Shown here: positions 8,692-16,497 of the stretch, one piece after another
How the letters are laid out: the number at the start of each line of letters is the position of its first letter
How positions within the stretch are numbered: the first letter of the stretch is position 1
NCBI GenBank assembly: GCA_016712675.1
Contig: JADJQR010000001.1
Span: 868,001 to 932,000 of the forward strand
DNA from: a bacterium
GTDB taxonomy: Bacteria; Krumholzibacteriota; Krumholzibacteriia; LZORAL124-64-63
Length of the DNA stretch: 64,000 bases
Direction of reading: 5' to 3'
Translations under genes and position numbers: made by a program
The notes under the pieces: model-generated
Seen by the model: the letters and a program-made list of their open reading frames with translations, nothing else
The model's database searches: none
What the model was told of the DNA's origin: nothing

Positions 8692-9072
8692 ATGGCGCGC
8701 GTCTTCCTGATCATCGGCGGCGTGCTCATGGGTGTATTGGGCCTGCTGCGCGGCGCGGGCGGCGTGACGCTGCTGGCGCGCGGCGCGGCCGTGGACGACA
8801 GGATCCACGCCGCAGGCGCCACCGTGGTGGCCGCCGGCGTGACCCTGGTGGTGCTGGGCGTGGCCCTGGTCGTGGCCGCCGTCGGCGTGCTGCTGTGCAA
8901 CCGCCTGGCCTGGCTGGCCGGCATCCTGCTGACCCTGGCGTTCGTGATGGGCGGCGTCCTGAACGGCATGGCGCTCTACGGCAAGCCGGGAGCGGGCGGC
9001 ACGATCGCCAACGTGGCCGCCGCCGCCGTGATCATCGGGTGCCTGTGGGTGGGGCGCCGCGCGCTGCGCTGA
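8692..9072 (+). CDS. Small four-helix membrane protein of unknown function
   Basis: 126 residues, almost entirely hydrophobic, with about four membrane segments (around 3-24, 43-66, 72-90 and 100-119). I recognise no family. GGGAGG sits at a good distance before the ATG at 8692. A TATAGT hexamer at 8641-8646 could be its -10 box, although no clear -35 precedes it. It lies alone between the sugar operon and the accessory island. Confidence 0.7.
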   Translation: MARVFLIIGGVLMGVLGLLRGAGGVTLLARGAAVDDRIHAAGATVVAAGVTLVVLGVALVVAAVGVLLCNRLAWLAGILLTLAFVMGGVLNGMALYGKPGAGGTIANVAAAAVIIGCLWVGRRALR

Positions 9073-9096
9073 TCGCCCTTTAATTCATTTTCCCAC

Positions 9097-9125
9097 TTGC
9101 GCTTGCGTGAATTTCGTCTTATATT
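9097..9125 (+). promoter_or_regulatory. Probable sigma-70 promoter for the HNH gene
   Basis: TTGCGC (9097-9102), a 17-bp spacer, then TATATT (9120-9125), in a locally AT-rich patch. Transcription would begin near 9132, leaving a leader of about 38 nt with a GAAAGG ribosome-binding site before the ATG at 9170. Confidence 0.4.
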
Positions 9126-9169
9126 CGCCTTACTCCTCCCGCCCTCCACATCATCGAAAGGCGCCCGCG

Positions 9170-10237
9170 ATGCAGACCGCCATCGTCTTGCCCGCCTTTA
9201 CCCCCGACCAGCCCGCCGCGCGGGTCGACGCCGCCCTGCGCGAAGCCCTGTCCGCCTGCGACCGCGCCCAGGAATGCGCGGTGCTCTGGTTCGCCGAAGT
9301 GCAGCGCCGCGGCCTGTACCGCGAGTTCGGGTTTGCCTCGCTGGAGATCTACGCGACGGCCTCGCTGGGATTCTCGCAGAACCGGTACTGGCAGTTCAAG
9401 CGGCTGGCCGATGACCTGGAGCGGTTGCCTGTCCTCAAGGAAGCAGTGGCCACGGGCGAGCTGGGCTGGACGAAGGCCCAGCAGGTGGCGCGCGTGGCCA
9501 CGCCCGAGACGCAGCAGGAATGGGTGGCGAAGGCGACGACCACCGGGAGGCGCGAGCTTGCGCGCGAGGTGCAGGCGGCGCGCGCGGTGGTGATGGCGGA
9601 GGCGCGGCGGGCGGTGGCGCGGGAGGAGGCGCCGGTGGCGGCGGCCGCGCCCATTGAGATGACGATCACCCTGCGCGGCGATGCCCTGCAGGTGGCCCGG
9701 TTCGAGGCGCTGCTGGAGAAGGCGCGCAAGCAGCGGCGCGGGCCGGAGGGGGCCAGCCGGTTGGAGCTGGTGATCGACGCGTTGGCGGGGATGATGGATG
9801 GGGCCGCCGGCGCGGAAGCGCCTGCCGCCGCGTCCCGCCCCGGCGTGCAGGTGGTGGTGCAGCAGTGCCCCGACTGCAAAGCCGCGACGGTCGCCACGGC
9901 GCGCGGCGATCTGGCACTTGCGCCGGCGCAAGTCGAGGCGGTGACGTGCGACGCGATCATCAGGGGGGAGAAGAACCACTCGGTGATTCCGCCGCGGACG
10001 CGCGCGGCGGTGCTGGCGCGGGATCGGCACCGGTGCGCGACGCCGGGGTGCCGGGCCACGCGGTTCCTGGAGGTGCATCATGTGGTGCCGCGGAGCAACG
10101 GAGGGGGCAACGGCGAGGCGAACCTGGTGACGTTGTGCAGTCGGTGTCATGGGTTTGTGCATGAGGGAGGCGAGTTGGCGCTGTTTTCGATTGAACCGCG
10201 CCAAGGCGACGCGTCGGGGGTGCCTTCAGCTTTGTGA
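9170..10237 (+). CDS. HNH endonuclease with DUF222-like N-terminal region
   Basis: 355 residues. The helical N-terminal two thirds ('QNRYWQFKRLADDLERLPVL', then an Ala/Arg-rich segment) resembles the DUF222/13E12-type proteins that often carry a C-terminal HNH. The nuclease core is 'RHRCATPGCRATRFLEVHHV' followed by 'NLVTLCSRCHGFVHE', giving the HH pair and two CxxC-type zinc sites. I chose ATG 9170 over the in-frame GTG at 9107 because of the GAAAGG site and the promoter position. The 18-bp dispersed palindrome at 9916 is part of its coding sequence (LALAPAQVEA). Its C-terminal domain recurs as a fragment at 13859-14095. Confidence 0.85.
   Translation: MQTAIVLPAFTPDQPAARVDAALREALSACDRAQECAVLWFAEVQRRGLYREFGFASLEIYATASLGFSQNRYWQFKRLADDLERLPVLKEAVATGELGWTKAQQVARVATPETQQEWVAKATTTGRRELAREVQAARAVVMAEARRAVAREEAPVAAAAPIEMTITLRGDALQVARFEALLEKARKQRRGPEGASRLELVIDALAGMMDGAAGAEAPAAASRPGVQVVVQQCPDCKAATVATARGDLALAPAQVEAVTCDAIIRGEKNHSVIPPRTRAAVLARDRHRCATPGCRATRFLEVHHVVPRSNGGGNGEANLVTLCSRCHGFVHEGGELALFSIEPRQGDASGVPSAL
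9916..9933. repeat. Perfect copy of dispersed palindrome ACTTGCGCCGGCGCAAGT
   Basis: An 18-bp perfect palindrome inside the linker of the HNH gene. The same 18 bases occur at 21608, and near-copies at 1363, 10357, 19889 and 50991. Confidence 0.7.
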
Positions 10238-10250
10238 CGACCTCTGACGG

Positions 10251-10303
10251 CATGACGAGGCCAAGTACATGGAGGTCGAGAAGGCGCGGCGGCTGCGGTA
10301 CCA
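10251..10303 (+). pseudogene. 3' remnant of a GIY-YIG gene
   Basis: Read from 10251, the frame gives DEAKYMEVEKARRLRYQDD, matching the C-terminus of the intact GIY-YIG protein at 14136-14474 (QEAELMEVEKARRLRKRGYG). Only this tail remains, 14 bases after the stop of the HNH gene. Confidence 0.6.
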
Positions 10304-10356
10304 GGACGACCGTGCCACGCGATGGCCCCACGGGGAGGGTGTTGAGACGTCAGTGC

Positions 10357-10374
10357 AGTTGCGCCGGCGCAAGT
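10357..10374. repeat. Copy of dispersed palindrome (17 of 18 matches)
   Basis: AGTTGCGCCGGCGCAAGT, between the convergent ends of the HNH gene and the MqsA-like antitoxin gene. No T-run follows on either strand. Confidence 0.65.
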
Positions 10375-10412
10375 CCGAGCGAAAGCCGGGTTGCGAGCGA
10401 CCCAGCTTCCCG

Positions 10413-11027
10413 CTAGCACGTAAGGCAATGCGCCGTGGACCAATCGGCTCGACGACTTTGCCGCCGAATCTCGATCGACTTACTCGTGCCGCGTTCGGCC
10501 AGCAACGTACTCACGCGTTCGACAAACGTGCCCGCAGCATTGGCATACTCGGCCTTGTGCTGCGAGGAAAGGCAACAGAACTCCGATTCGAGAACACGGG
10601 CCGCAAACAGCGACATCAGGACGGCGCGCAGGCCGATCTCCTCGTATGGCGTCTTGAACAGACGCTTCCTTCCCATGGCTTCCCACTCGGCGACGGTCTC
10701 GCGACGGCCCTTGCCCAACGAGTCGGCCAGTTCGCCCTGAGTCATCTCGAATAGCTTGCGCAGGTAGCGGAGCTGCTCACCGGTCATGCCGGGTTTGCCC
10801 GTGACGATGGCCATTCCGAGCACCTGCAGGAGTTGCGCCTCCTGGAGAATCGTCGTCGTCTTCTCTTTGCACGCCCCACAATCCGTTATCACCACGCCCA
10901 TGCCGAGCAGATGGACGCCCGTCAGGCCGCAGTGGCCGTAGTGGTAGTCCCTGGGGTTCTCGACGCGTACGTTGGTCGAGCCGCACGCCGGGCATCTGGT
11001 TTTCAAAGCCACGTTCACCGCCTTCAA
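10413..11027 (-). CDS. MqsA/YgiT-like antitoxin: zinc ribbon plus HTH
   Basis: 204 residues. The N-terminal zinc ribbon has CPACG and CGACK pairs (residues about 12-15 and 50-53). After a hinge comes an XRE/MqsA-type helix-turn-helix, 'MTGEQLRYLRKLFEMTQGEL', ending in 'TVAEWEAMGR'. A C-terminal extension of about 70 residues is longer than in classic MqsA. The gene is second in the operon: its ATG overlaps the stop of the DUF4258 gene (ATGA, 11024-11027). The antitoxin would neutralise that toxin and probably represses the operon through the palindrome at 11342. Confidence 0.75.
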   Translation of the reverse strand: MKAVNVALKTRCPACGSTNVRVENPRDYHYGHCGLTGVHLLGMGVVITDCGACKEKTTTILQEAQLLQVLGMAIVTGKPGMTGEQLRYLRKLFEMTQGELADSLGKGRRETVAEWEAMGRKRLFKTPYEEIGLRAVLMSLFAARVLESEFCCLSSQHKAEYANAAGTFVERVSTLLAERGTSKSIEIRRQSRRADWSTAHCLTC

Positions 11028-11317
11028 TCAGGATAGATCGTCACGCCGTAAGCATCGTCGAAGAACGCGATGGCGACCACGATCGTGATCCTGCCATGGT
11101 CTGTTAATCCCTTCACCTTTACGCGGAAGTTCTGGAAATCCTCGCTCCACTGGGGATCGGAAACCACCTTGCCCCGCTTGAGCAGGTTCATGGCATCCAA
11201 GCTGCTGAATCCAGGGACTCTTTCGCTGACGCGTTGCCAGAAGTGTTCCCCGTAGCTGATGTTCTGAACTCCCCTGCAGATCGAGCGGATGATCTTTTCC
11301 GCATCATCTCTCGTCAT
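11024..11317 (-). CDS. DUF4258 toxin-like protein
   Basis: 97 residues with the DUF4258 pattern: 'HFWQRVSERVPG', a central 'VSDPQW', the strand 'FRVKVKGLTDHGRITIVVAI' and the ending 'YGVTIYPD'. DUF4258 proteins are RelE/MqsR-like small proteins commonly found beside zinc-ribbon HTH antitoxins, so a ribonuclease toxin is likely. The toxin gene comes first and the antitoxin second, as in mqsRA and higBA. Activity is inferred from family and context. Confidence 0.75.
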   Translation of the reverse strand: MTRDDAEKIIRSICRGVQNISYGEHFWQRVSERVPGFSSLDAMNLLKRGKVVSDPQWSEDFQNFRVKVKGLTDHGRITIVVAIAFFDDAYGVTIYPD

Positions 11318-11341
11318 GTTCCCGACCCAACTTTACGGAAA

Positions 11342-11358
11342 TGTACTCCAAGAGTACA
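11342..11358. promoter_or_regulatory. Operator-like palindrome upstream of the DUF4258/MqsA-like pair
   Basis: TGTACTCCAAGAGTACA, a perfect 7-bp inverted repeat with a 3-nt centre, 24 bp before the toxin start in an AT-rich stretch. It is a natural binding site for the HTH antitoxin. Confidence 0.55.
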
Positions 11359-11529
11359 TACATAGTTTCGCATTCTTGTGTCCTTTTCGCCACATCGCGC
11401 CCCATGTCCGCGTTGCCGAATGCTGCAACTGGTTAGCCTGTAAGAGGATGGTGCGTGTTTCAGCCCGGCGACTGCGCTGACCAATGACTCTCGCAGCGGT
11501 GGCAGGTGGAGATCGATGCGCCCGTGGCA

Positions 11530-12342
11530 TCACTCTTCGACCTCGACCTCTTCATTAACAAGAACCCGCCACCTCCCGTCCTTCACCGCCCCGACGCCCG
11601 GCCGGTCCGGCCGCAGCGCGACGAATCGCGGGTGCTGCTGCGCGACCCACTCTGCAAGGACGGTTCCCACGTCCCGGGCACCGACCGCATCGAGGAGGAA
11701 GCCCAGTCGCTGGGCATTCGGCAGGTCGCCTTCCAGCCTGGCGGCCTCGGCGGTGCGCCCGGCGTCCATCGTGGCGGCGAGCTCCGCCAGCACAGTCGCG
11801 GCCCGACCCAGTTGGCCGACACCATGGAGGTAACGCAGCAGGTCCAGCGCCGTCGCCTCCGGTGTGGAGATGCGCATGAGGCCCGTCGCGGTCTTCACGC
11901 CCATGGTCGGGGTGGCTGCGAGGCGTTGCTTCCGGAAGAACCGAAGGCGCCCGCGGCCCGCGACGAGCGGGCGCAGCTGGATGTCGGTGACGACCTGGAA
12001 CTCCTGCGGTTGTTCGTGCGCCGCCCCGTGCAGCGCGGCTGCTGACAGCAGGCCCACATAGTACTGGCGGCCACACGACTTCATCAGCGCGTCGATGTAC
12101 CAGTCCGGCGGCGGCGCCGCCGACTGACGGTATTCCAGCGGGACGACGACGAAGAACCCGCGACGCGGGACCACCAGCCGACGCTTGGCCACCAAGCGCT
12201 GGACCGACTTCTTCAGCGCCTCATCGGAGATTCCGAGCGCTGCCGAGGCTTCCTCGCGGGTCAGGACATAGCGGCCGCTGGCCTGGGTCGCATCGACGAG
12301 GTCGGCCAGGCTTGCCGGGACTAGTGGCTCATTGGTATGCAA
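11530..12342 (-). CDS. Orphan AbiEi-family antitoxin/regulator
   Basis: 270 residues. The N-terminal winged helix ('YVLTREEASAALGISDEALK', then 'KRRLVVPRRGFFVVVP') and the following domain ('YYVGLLSAAALHGAAHEQPQ', 'ISTPEATALDLLRY') match AbiEi type IV antitoxins. In abortive-infection systems AbiEi represses its operon and counteracts the nucleotidyltransferase toxin AbiEii. No AbiEii gene follows: the downstream 200 bp (11333-11529) holds only a 66-codon frame without similarity I recognise. It is either an orphan regulator or the remnant of a broken pair; a full AbiE pair lies at 19975-21486. Confidence 0.8.
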   Translation of the reverse strand: MHTNEPLVPASLADLVDATQASGRYVLTREEASAALGISDEALKKSVQRLVAKRRLVVPRRGFFVVVPLEYRQSAAPPPDWYIDALMKSCGRQYYVGLLSAAALHGAAHEQPQEFQVVTDIQLRPLVAGRGRLRFFRKQRLAATPTMGVKTATGLMRISTPEATALDLLRYLHGVGQLGRAATVLAELAATMDAGRTAEAARLEGDLPNAQRLGFLLDAVGARDVGTVLAEWVAQQHPRFVALRPDRPGVGAVKDGRWRVLVNEEVEVEE

Positions 12343-12641
12343 AAGAGGACCTCCAGCTGCCCCTTATGCGTGCGGGTCGCCACGCTCAGCATACCACCCG
12401 CTCTGCGGATCTGCAAATAGATAAGCATATAGGGATGTTTTATGTCCCTTTAAGTATATCAAATGGCAGACCTGCCCCCGGCATCGCGGCGAGTCCCATC
12501 GCCGGCTCCGGTACCCGCCGGCGACGGTTCTCGCCAGCTTGTCAACAAGTTGGGAGCTTTCCCCCTTGCCGGCGACCCGCTCAATGCGTCAAAATACGAG
12601 CAACTTTGTATGGATTGCCTGCCAACCGAACGGTGGACGAC
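12343..12641. promoter_or_regulatory. AT-rich divergent promoter region with imperfect palindrome
   Basis: No gene is seen. The stretch from about 12410 to 12470 is far more AT-rich than its surroundings and contains several -10-like hexamers on both strands. GGGATGTTTTATGTCCC (12432-12448) is an imperfect palindrome within it and could be an AbiEi operator. It separates the orphan AbiEi (minus) from a secreted protein gene (plus). Confidence 0.4.
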
Positions 12642-13814
12642 ATGAGACTCGCGGCAACCGCCCTGCTCGCCCTGACGCTCTCGCTGGGATCCACGGCCTC
12701 GGCCCAGATCACGGTCACCAACGCTGTCTTCCCCGTGGCCGGCGACACGCTGCGGATGGCCGTCGACTACGCGCCGGCCGACGGCACCGTGGTGCTGGGG
12801 CCGCCGGGCTTCGGGGTGACCTGGGACTTCAGCGGGCTGCAGGTCGACGCGACGCAGAGCACCATCTACCGCGCCACAGGTGCGGTGCCGGGGGCCGAGC
12901 TGGTGGCCACCACGACGCTGAACATGCCGCCGGCGACGATCATCTGGCCGGACACCGGCATCCACGAAGAGTATTACGACGTCACCAGCGGCGAATTCGG
13001 GCTGCAGGCCGTGTACGGGCACAACTTCGACCTGGTCGGCAACACGCTCTTCAGCCTGTACCCGCCGCTCAACCTGCGCCGCGCGCCGCTGAACTTCTTC
13101 GACATCGCGGGATACTCGGCAAGCGTCCTCGAGCTCTACGACCAACCGGCGCTCTCGCCCGTCCTGACGGCCGCCTTTCCCTTCAGCATGGCGGACTCCG
13201 TCCGCTACCGGATCGACTACCGCGTCACGGCCGTGGTGGATGCCTACGGAACCCTGACGATCCCGGGCGGGACCTACGCGGTGCTGCGCGAGAAGCGGAC
13301 CCAGGAACGCGAGGTCAATCTGGAATGCAAGATCAGTCCCCTGGGCTGGCTCCAAACGACAACGGAAGCGCAGGCGGCCGGCGCCCAGGGCCTGGGCTAC
13401 ACCACCACCACCTACTACACCTTCACCAACGACACCGTGAAGGAGCCCATCGCCGTGGTGAACACGGGCAGCGACGGCCTGCTGCCCCTGGATGTCTCGT
13501 TCAAGCACACCCCGCCGGGCGCGCCGGCCGGCGTGGCGGCCCTGCCGAGCGCACCCGCGCGGCTGGAGCAGAACCACCCCAACCCCTTCAACCCGACCAC
13601 GACGATCGCCTGGGAACTCGAGCGCGCCGGCCATGTGCGGTGTGCCGTGTACGATATGCAGGGGCGGTTGGTGGCGACGCTGGTGGAGGGGGAGATGGCG
13701 GCTGGGATGCACAGCGTTGAGTGGGACGGCGGGGCCGCGCCCAGTGGGGTGTACTTGTACCGGTTGCAGGGGGAGGGGTGGTCGGTGGAGAGGAAGATGG
13801 TGTTGGCGAAGTGA
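12642..13814 (+). CDS. Secreted protein with C-terminal FlgD/Por-like sorting module
   Basis: 390 residues. A clear signal peptide (MRLAATALLALTLSLGSTASA) is followed by a beta-rich domain of about 290 residues that I do not recognise. The last 80 residues form the sorting-type module: 'LEQNHPNPFNPTTTIAWEL', 'YDMQGRLVATLVEG', 'SGVYLYRLQ' and a basic end. In FCB bacteria such modules sit at the C-terminus of exported or surface proteins. Here it is an export marker, not proof of a type IX system. The ATG at 12642 has a weak GGTGGA upstream. Confidence 0.8.
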   Translation: MRLAATALLALTLSLGSTASAQITVTNAVFPVAGDTLRMAVDYAPADGTVVLGPPGFGVTWDFSGLQVDATQSTIYRATGAVPGAELVATTTLNMPPATIIWPDTGIHEEYYDVTSGEFGLQAVYGHNFDLVGNTLFSLYPPLNLRRAPLNFFDIAGYSASVLELYDQPALSPVLTAAFPFSMADSVRYRIDYRVTAVVDAYGTLTIPGGTYAVLREKRTQEREVNLECKISPLGWLQTTTEAQAAGAQGLGYTTTTYYTFTNDTVKEPIAVVNTGSDGLLPLDVSFKHTPPGAPAGVAALPSAPARLEQNHPNPFNPTTTIAWELERAGHVRCAVYDMQGRLVATLVEGEMAAGMHSVEWDGGAAPSGVYLYRLQGEGWSVERKMVLAK

Positions 13815-13858
13815 TATGGGGGGGCGCTTTGGGCCGGGGGGATTGTTCATCCGCGCAG

Positions 13859-14095
13859 CGCGCCCCCTCGACGATTCCGCCGCGCGTGCGCGCCGCCGTG
13901 ATGGCGCGGGACCGGCATCGATGCAGCACGTCGGGGTGCCGGGTGACGCGGCTTTGGGAGGTGCATCATGTGGTCCCAAGGGCCAGCGGTGGGGGGAATG
14001 GGGTGGAGAATCTGGTAGCGCTGTGTTGGCGGTGTCATGGATTTGTGCATGAGGGAGGGGGTGCCACTTCAGATTTCGTGGCATCCGGCCGATAA
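13859..14095 (+). pseudogene. C-terminal fragment of a second HNH gene
   Basis: The frame reads 'IPPRVRAAVMARDRHRCSTS', then 'WEVHHVVPRASGGGNG' and 'CWRCHGFVHEGG', closely matching the end of the HNH protein at 9170-10237. No start codon or N-terminal two thirds precede it; upstream is the end of the secreted protein gene. The HNH catalytic residues persist, but without the remainder it is most likely a dead fragment. Confidence 0.75.
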
Positions 14096-14135
14096 CTGGC
14101 CGGCGTGGCATGATTATCCGGACGGGGAGGCGGCC

Positions 14136-14474
14136 ATGGCCCGATCTGGCGAGCCCAAGCGCGAATACCCAATCTACGTCGTTGAACTCGATAGGTCATT
14201 TTTGCGAGAGCGGAAATTCGCTGAAGCTAACCCCGGCTACATCGAGGGGAAGCCGTGCGTCTACGTCGGAATGACCGGCCGCACGCCCGAGCTACGGTTC
14301 GCACAACATAGGTGTGGCAACAAGGCCGCGCGGTTTGCCAGGATCTACTGCATTCGCTTGAAGCCCAGGCAGTACAAGTGCCATAATCCGATGACTCGCC
14401 AAGAAGCGGAGCTCATGGAAGTGGAAAAGGCTCGGCGATTGCGCAAACGGGGATATGGGGTCTGGCAGAACTAG
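14136..14474 (+). CDS. Small GIY-YIG-like nuclease
   Basis: 112 residues. 'YPIYVVELD' and 'CVYVGMTGRTPELRFAQHRC' make up a divergent GIY-YIG core (two strands, then the Gly and the Arg/His helix). The C-terminal 'MTRQEAELMEVEKARRLRKR' supplies the glutamate helix. The start ATG 14136 is preceded by GGGGAGG at 5 nt. The next gene, a DUF2075 helicase, begins 51 bp downstream on the same strand; GIY-YIG and DUF2075 also occur together in fused proteins, so a functional pair is plausible. A 3' remnant of a related gene lies at 10251. Confidence 0.65.
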   Translation: MARSGEPKREYPIYVVELDRSFLRERKFAEANPGYIEGKPCVYVGMTGRTPELRFAQHRCGNKAARFARIYCIRLKPRQYKCHNPMTRQEAELMEVEKARRLRKRGYGVWQN

Positions 14475-14525
14475 TCAAGACGCTGCGGGCCGCATGAACA
14501 TATACAGGTCGGAGGAACTCCGAGC

Positions 14526-16463
14526 ATGCGACCCAATCCAGCTGTGGTTTGTGGCTGGCAATCCGATTTCCTGACCTTTCGGGAAGCGGCACCGGCCTAT
14601 GTGACGGCAAGCCTCAACGGCTTCGTAGAGGGGGCGAGTCCAGAGCAGATTCGCGCCTGGAAGGATTCCATTCCGCCCCTGCAGCGCGAAGTGGGCGAGG
14701 TCATCGCGGCGGTCCCCCGGAGTGAACAGTACGACGCCATTCTCGAATACGAGTTGCCGCTCGAAAGCCGCCGACCTGACGTCATCTTTTTGACTGATGC
14801 GGCCGTCGTCGTGCTCGAACTGAAGGGCAAGCTGTATCCGACCCAAGCGGATCTAGACCAGGTCGAAGCGTACGCGCGCGATCTCACTTGCTACCACCAA
14901 GCATGTGCCTCGGTTCCCGTTGTGCCGATTTTGGTGCCGACGCGATCCCGCGGCGATCAGGGATCCGTCAACGGCGTTCGCGTCGTCGGGCCCGACGGCA
15001 TCGACGGCGTCTTAGCGGAGATGTCCCATGCGGGCACGCGACCGCGCATCACTGCGGCCGAGTTCCTGGCACCTAATGCGTATCGCCCGCTGCCGACTCT
15101 TGTGGCGGCCGCGCGCGAGCTGTTTCACCAGGGAGATATTCGCCCGATCCACCGTGCGCGGGCCGCTACTGATCCGGCCGTCGAGCACATCGCACAGATC
15201 GTTCACGAAGCCGCACGAACCCGTAGTCGGCACCTCATCCTGCTGACGGGTGTACCGGGCGCTGGCAAGACTCTCGTCGGCCTGCGCGTCGTGCATGCGC
15301 ACTATTTGGATGATCTCGTCGTGCCGAGGAGCGGCGTGACTCCCAGCGTGCCTGCCGTGTATCTGTCCGGAAACGGCCCCTTGGTCGATGTCCTTCAGTA
15401 TGAGTTCCGCCAAGCTGGAGGCGGTGGCAAGACCTTCGTCAGGGCCGTACGCGACTACGTTAGAACCTATTCTGGCACCCGTGCCCGAGTACCGTCCGAG
15501 CATGTGCTCGTATTTGACGAGGCGCAGCGAGCCTGGGATCGGCAACAGATTGCCACCAAGACCGACATAGCAGTAGAGTCGGCCAAGAGTGAGCCGGAGC
15601 ATTTCATCGAGTTCGCCGAGCGCATTCCTGAGTGGTCCGTCGTCCTCGGCTTGGTAGGTACCGGACAAGAGATCCATATCGGCGAGGAAGCCGGCACGGG
15701 ACAGTGGATCGATGCCGTCTCCAGTTCGCCTCTGGCATCACAGTGGACGGTTCATGCACCGCCAAAACTCTCAGGGCTGTTTACCGAGCACGTCGTTGCG
15801 CATCGGCTTGAGCCAGCGCTGAATCTCGATCAAGAGCTGCGCTTTCATCAGGCCTCAGATCTTCATAAATTCGTGGAAATGGTCCTGGGCGACACAGATC
15901 CTGCCGAAGTTCGCGACGTGGCTCGATTGCTGGCAAGCGCGGGCTATCATCTTCGGATCACGCGTGACTTGGAGGTGGCCCGCTCGTACTTGCGGTCTCG
16001 TTACGGGGAGAATCCGCAGGCCAGATTCGGCCTGATCGCCTCGTCCCGCGATCGCGATCTTGAGCGATTTGGCGTACCCAATGACTTTCAGTCGACGAAA
16101 CGTGTTCGATTCGGTCCATGGTATAGCGATTCTGAAGATCATCCCGACGGCAGGTCTTGTCGTCTATTGCGCGATTGCGTCACGGAGTTTGGAGCGCAGG
16201 GCTTGGAGCTAGATGCGGTCCTTCTGGCTTGGGGGACGGACTTCGAGTTCAAGAATGGCTCGTGGTCGGATTCGAATGCGCGCGGCTATAAGCGCGGGAC
16301 TCATGTCAGGGATCCGAAGCAGCTTCGCATGAATGCGTATCGGGTCATGTTGACTAGGGGACGTGATGCTACGGTGGTGTTCTTGCCGCCGATTGGAGGG
16401 CTTGACGAGACACACGCGAGATTGGTCGGCAGTGGATTCCTGGAATTGCGTGGCGGCGAGTGA
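14526..16463 (+). CDS. DUF2075 (Schlafen group-3-like) helicase with N-terminal nuclease-like region
   Basis: 645 residues. The N-terminal region contains 'RRPDVIFL' and 'VLELKGKL' (about residues 82-102), which fits a PD-(D/E)XK nuclease core. The helicase part has Walker A 'GVPGAGKT' (about 240), Walker B 'VLVFDEAQRAWDR' (about 327), and a late SF1-like motif 'YRVMLTRGRDATVVFLP' near the end. DUF2075 proteins are ATP-dependent nucleic-acid enzymes frequently found in defence islands. Codon use is less GC-biased than in the flanking housekeeping genes, suggesting transfer. The upstream GIY-YIG gene is probably its partner. Confidence 0.8.
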   Translation: MRPNPAVVCGWQSDFLTFREAAPAYVTASLNGFVEGASPEQIRAWKDSIPPLQREVGEVIAAVPRSEQYDAILEYELPLESRRPDVIFLTDAAVVVLELKGKLYPTQADLDQVEAYARDLTCYHQACASVPVVPILVPTRSRGDQGSVNGVRVVGPDGIDGVLAEMSHAGTRPRITAAEFLAPNAYRPLPTLVAAARELFHQGDIRPIHRARAATDPAVEHIAQIVHEAARTRSRHLILLTGVPGAGKTLVGLRVVHAHYLDDLVVPRSGVTPSVPAVYLSGNGPLVDVLQYEFRQAGGGGKTFVRAVRDYVRTYSGTRARVPSEHVLVFDEAQRAWDRQQIATKTDIAVESAKSEPEHFIEFAERIPEWSVVLGLVGTGQEIHIGEEAGTGQWIDAVSSSPLASQWTVHAPPKLSGLFTEHVVAHRLEPALNLDQELRFHQASDLHKFVEMVLGDTDPAEVRDVARLLASAGYHLRITRDLEVARSYLRSRYGENPQARFGLIASSRDRDLERFGVPNDFQSTKRVRFGPWYSDSEDHPDGRSCRLLRDCVTEFGAQGLELDAVLLAWGTDFEFKNGSWSDSNARGYKRGTHVRDPKQLRMNAYRVMLTRGRDATVVFLPPIGGLDETHARLVGSGFLELRGGE

Positions 16464-16497
16464 ATGTACGTCGCGCAAGACGGGCCTGACTGTTGCC

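Noticed and set aside
9916-9933. Rho-independent terminator
   Set aside because: The palindrome has no loop and no T-run, and this copy is inside a reading frame.
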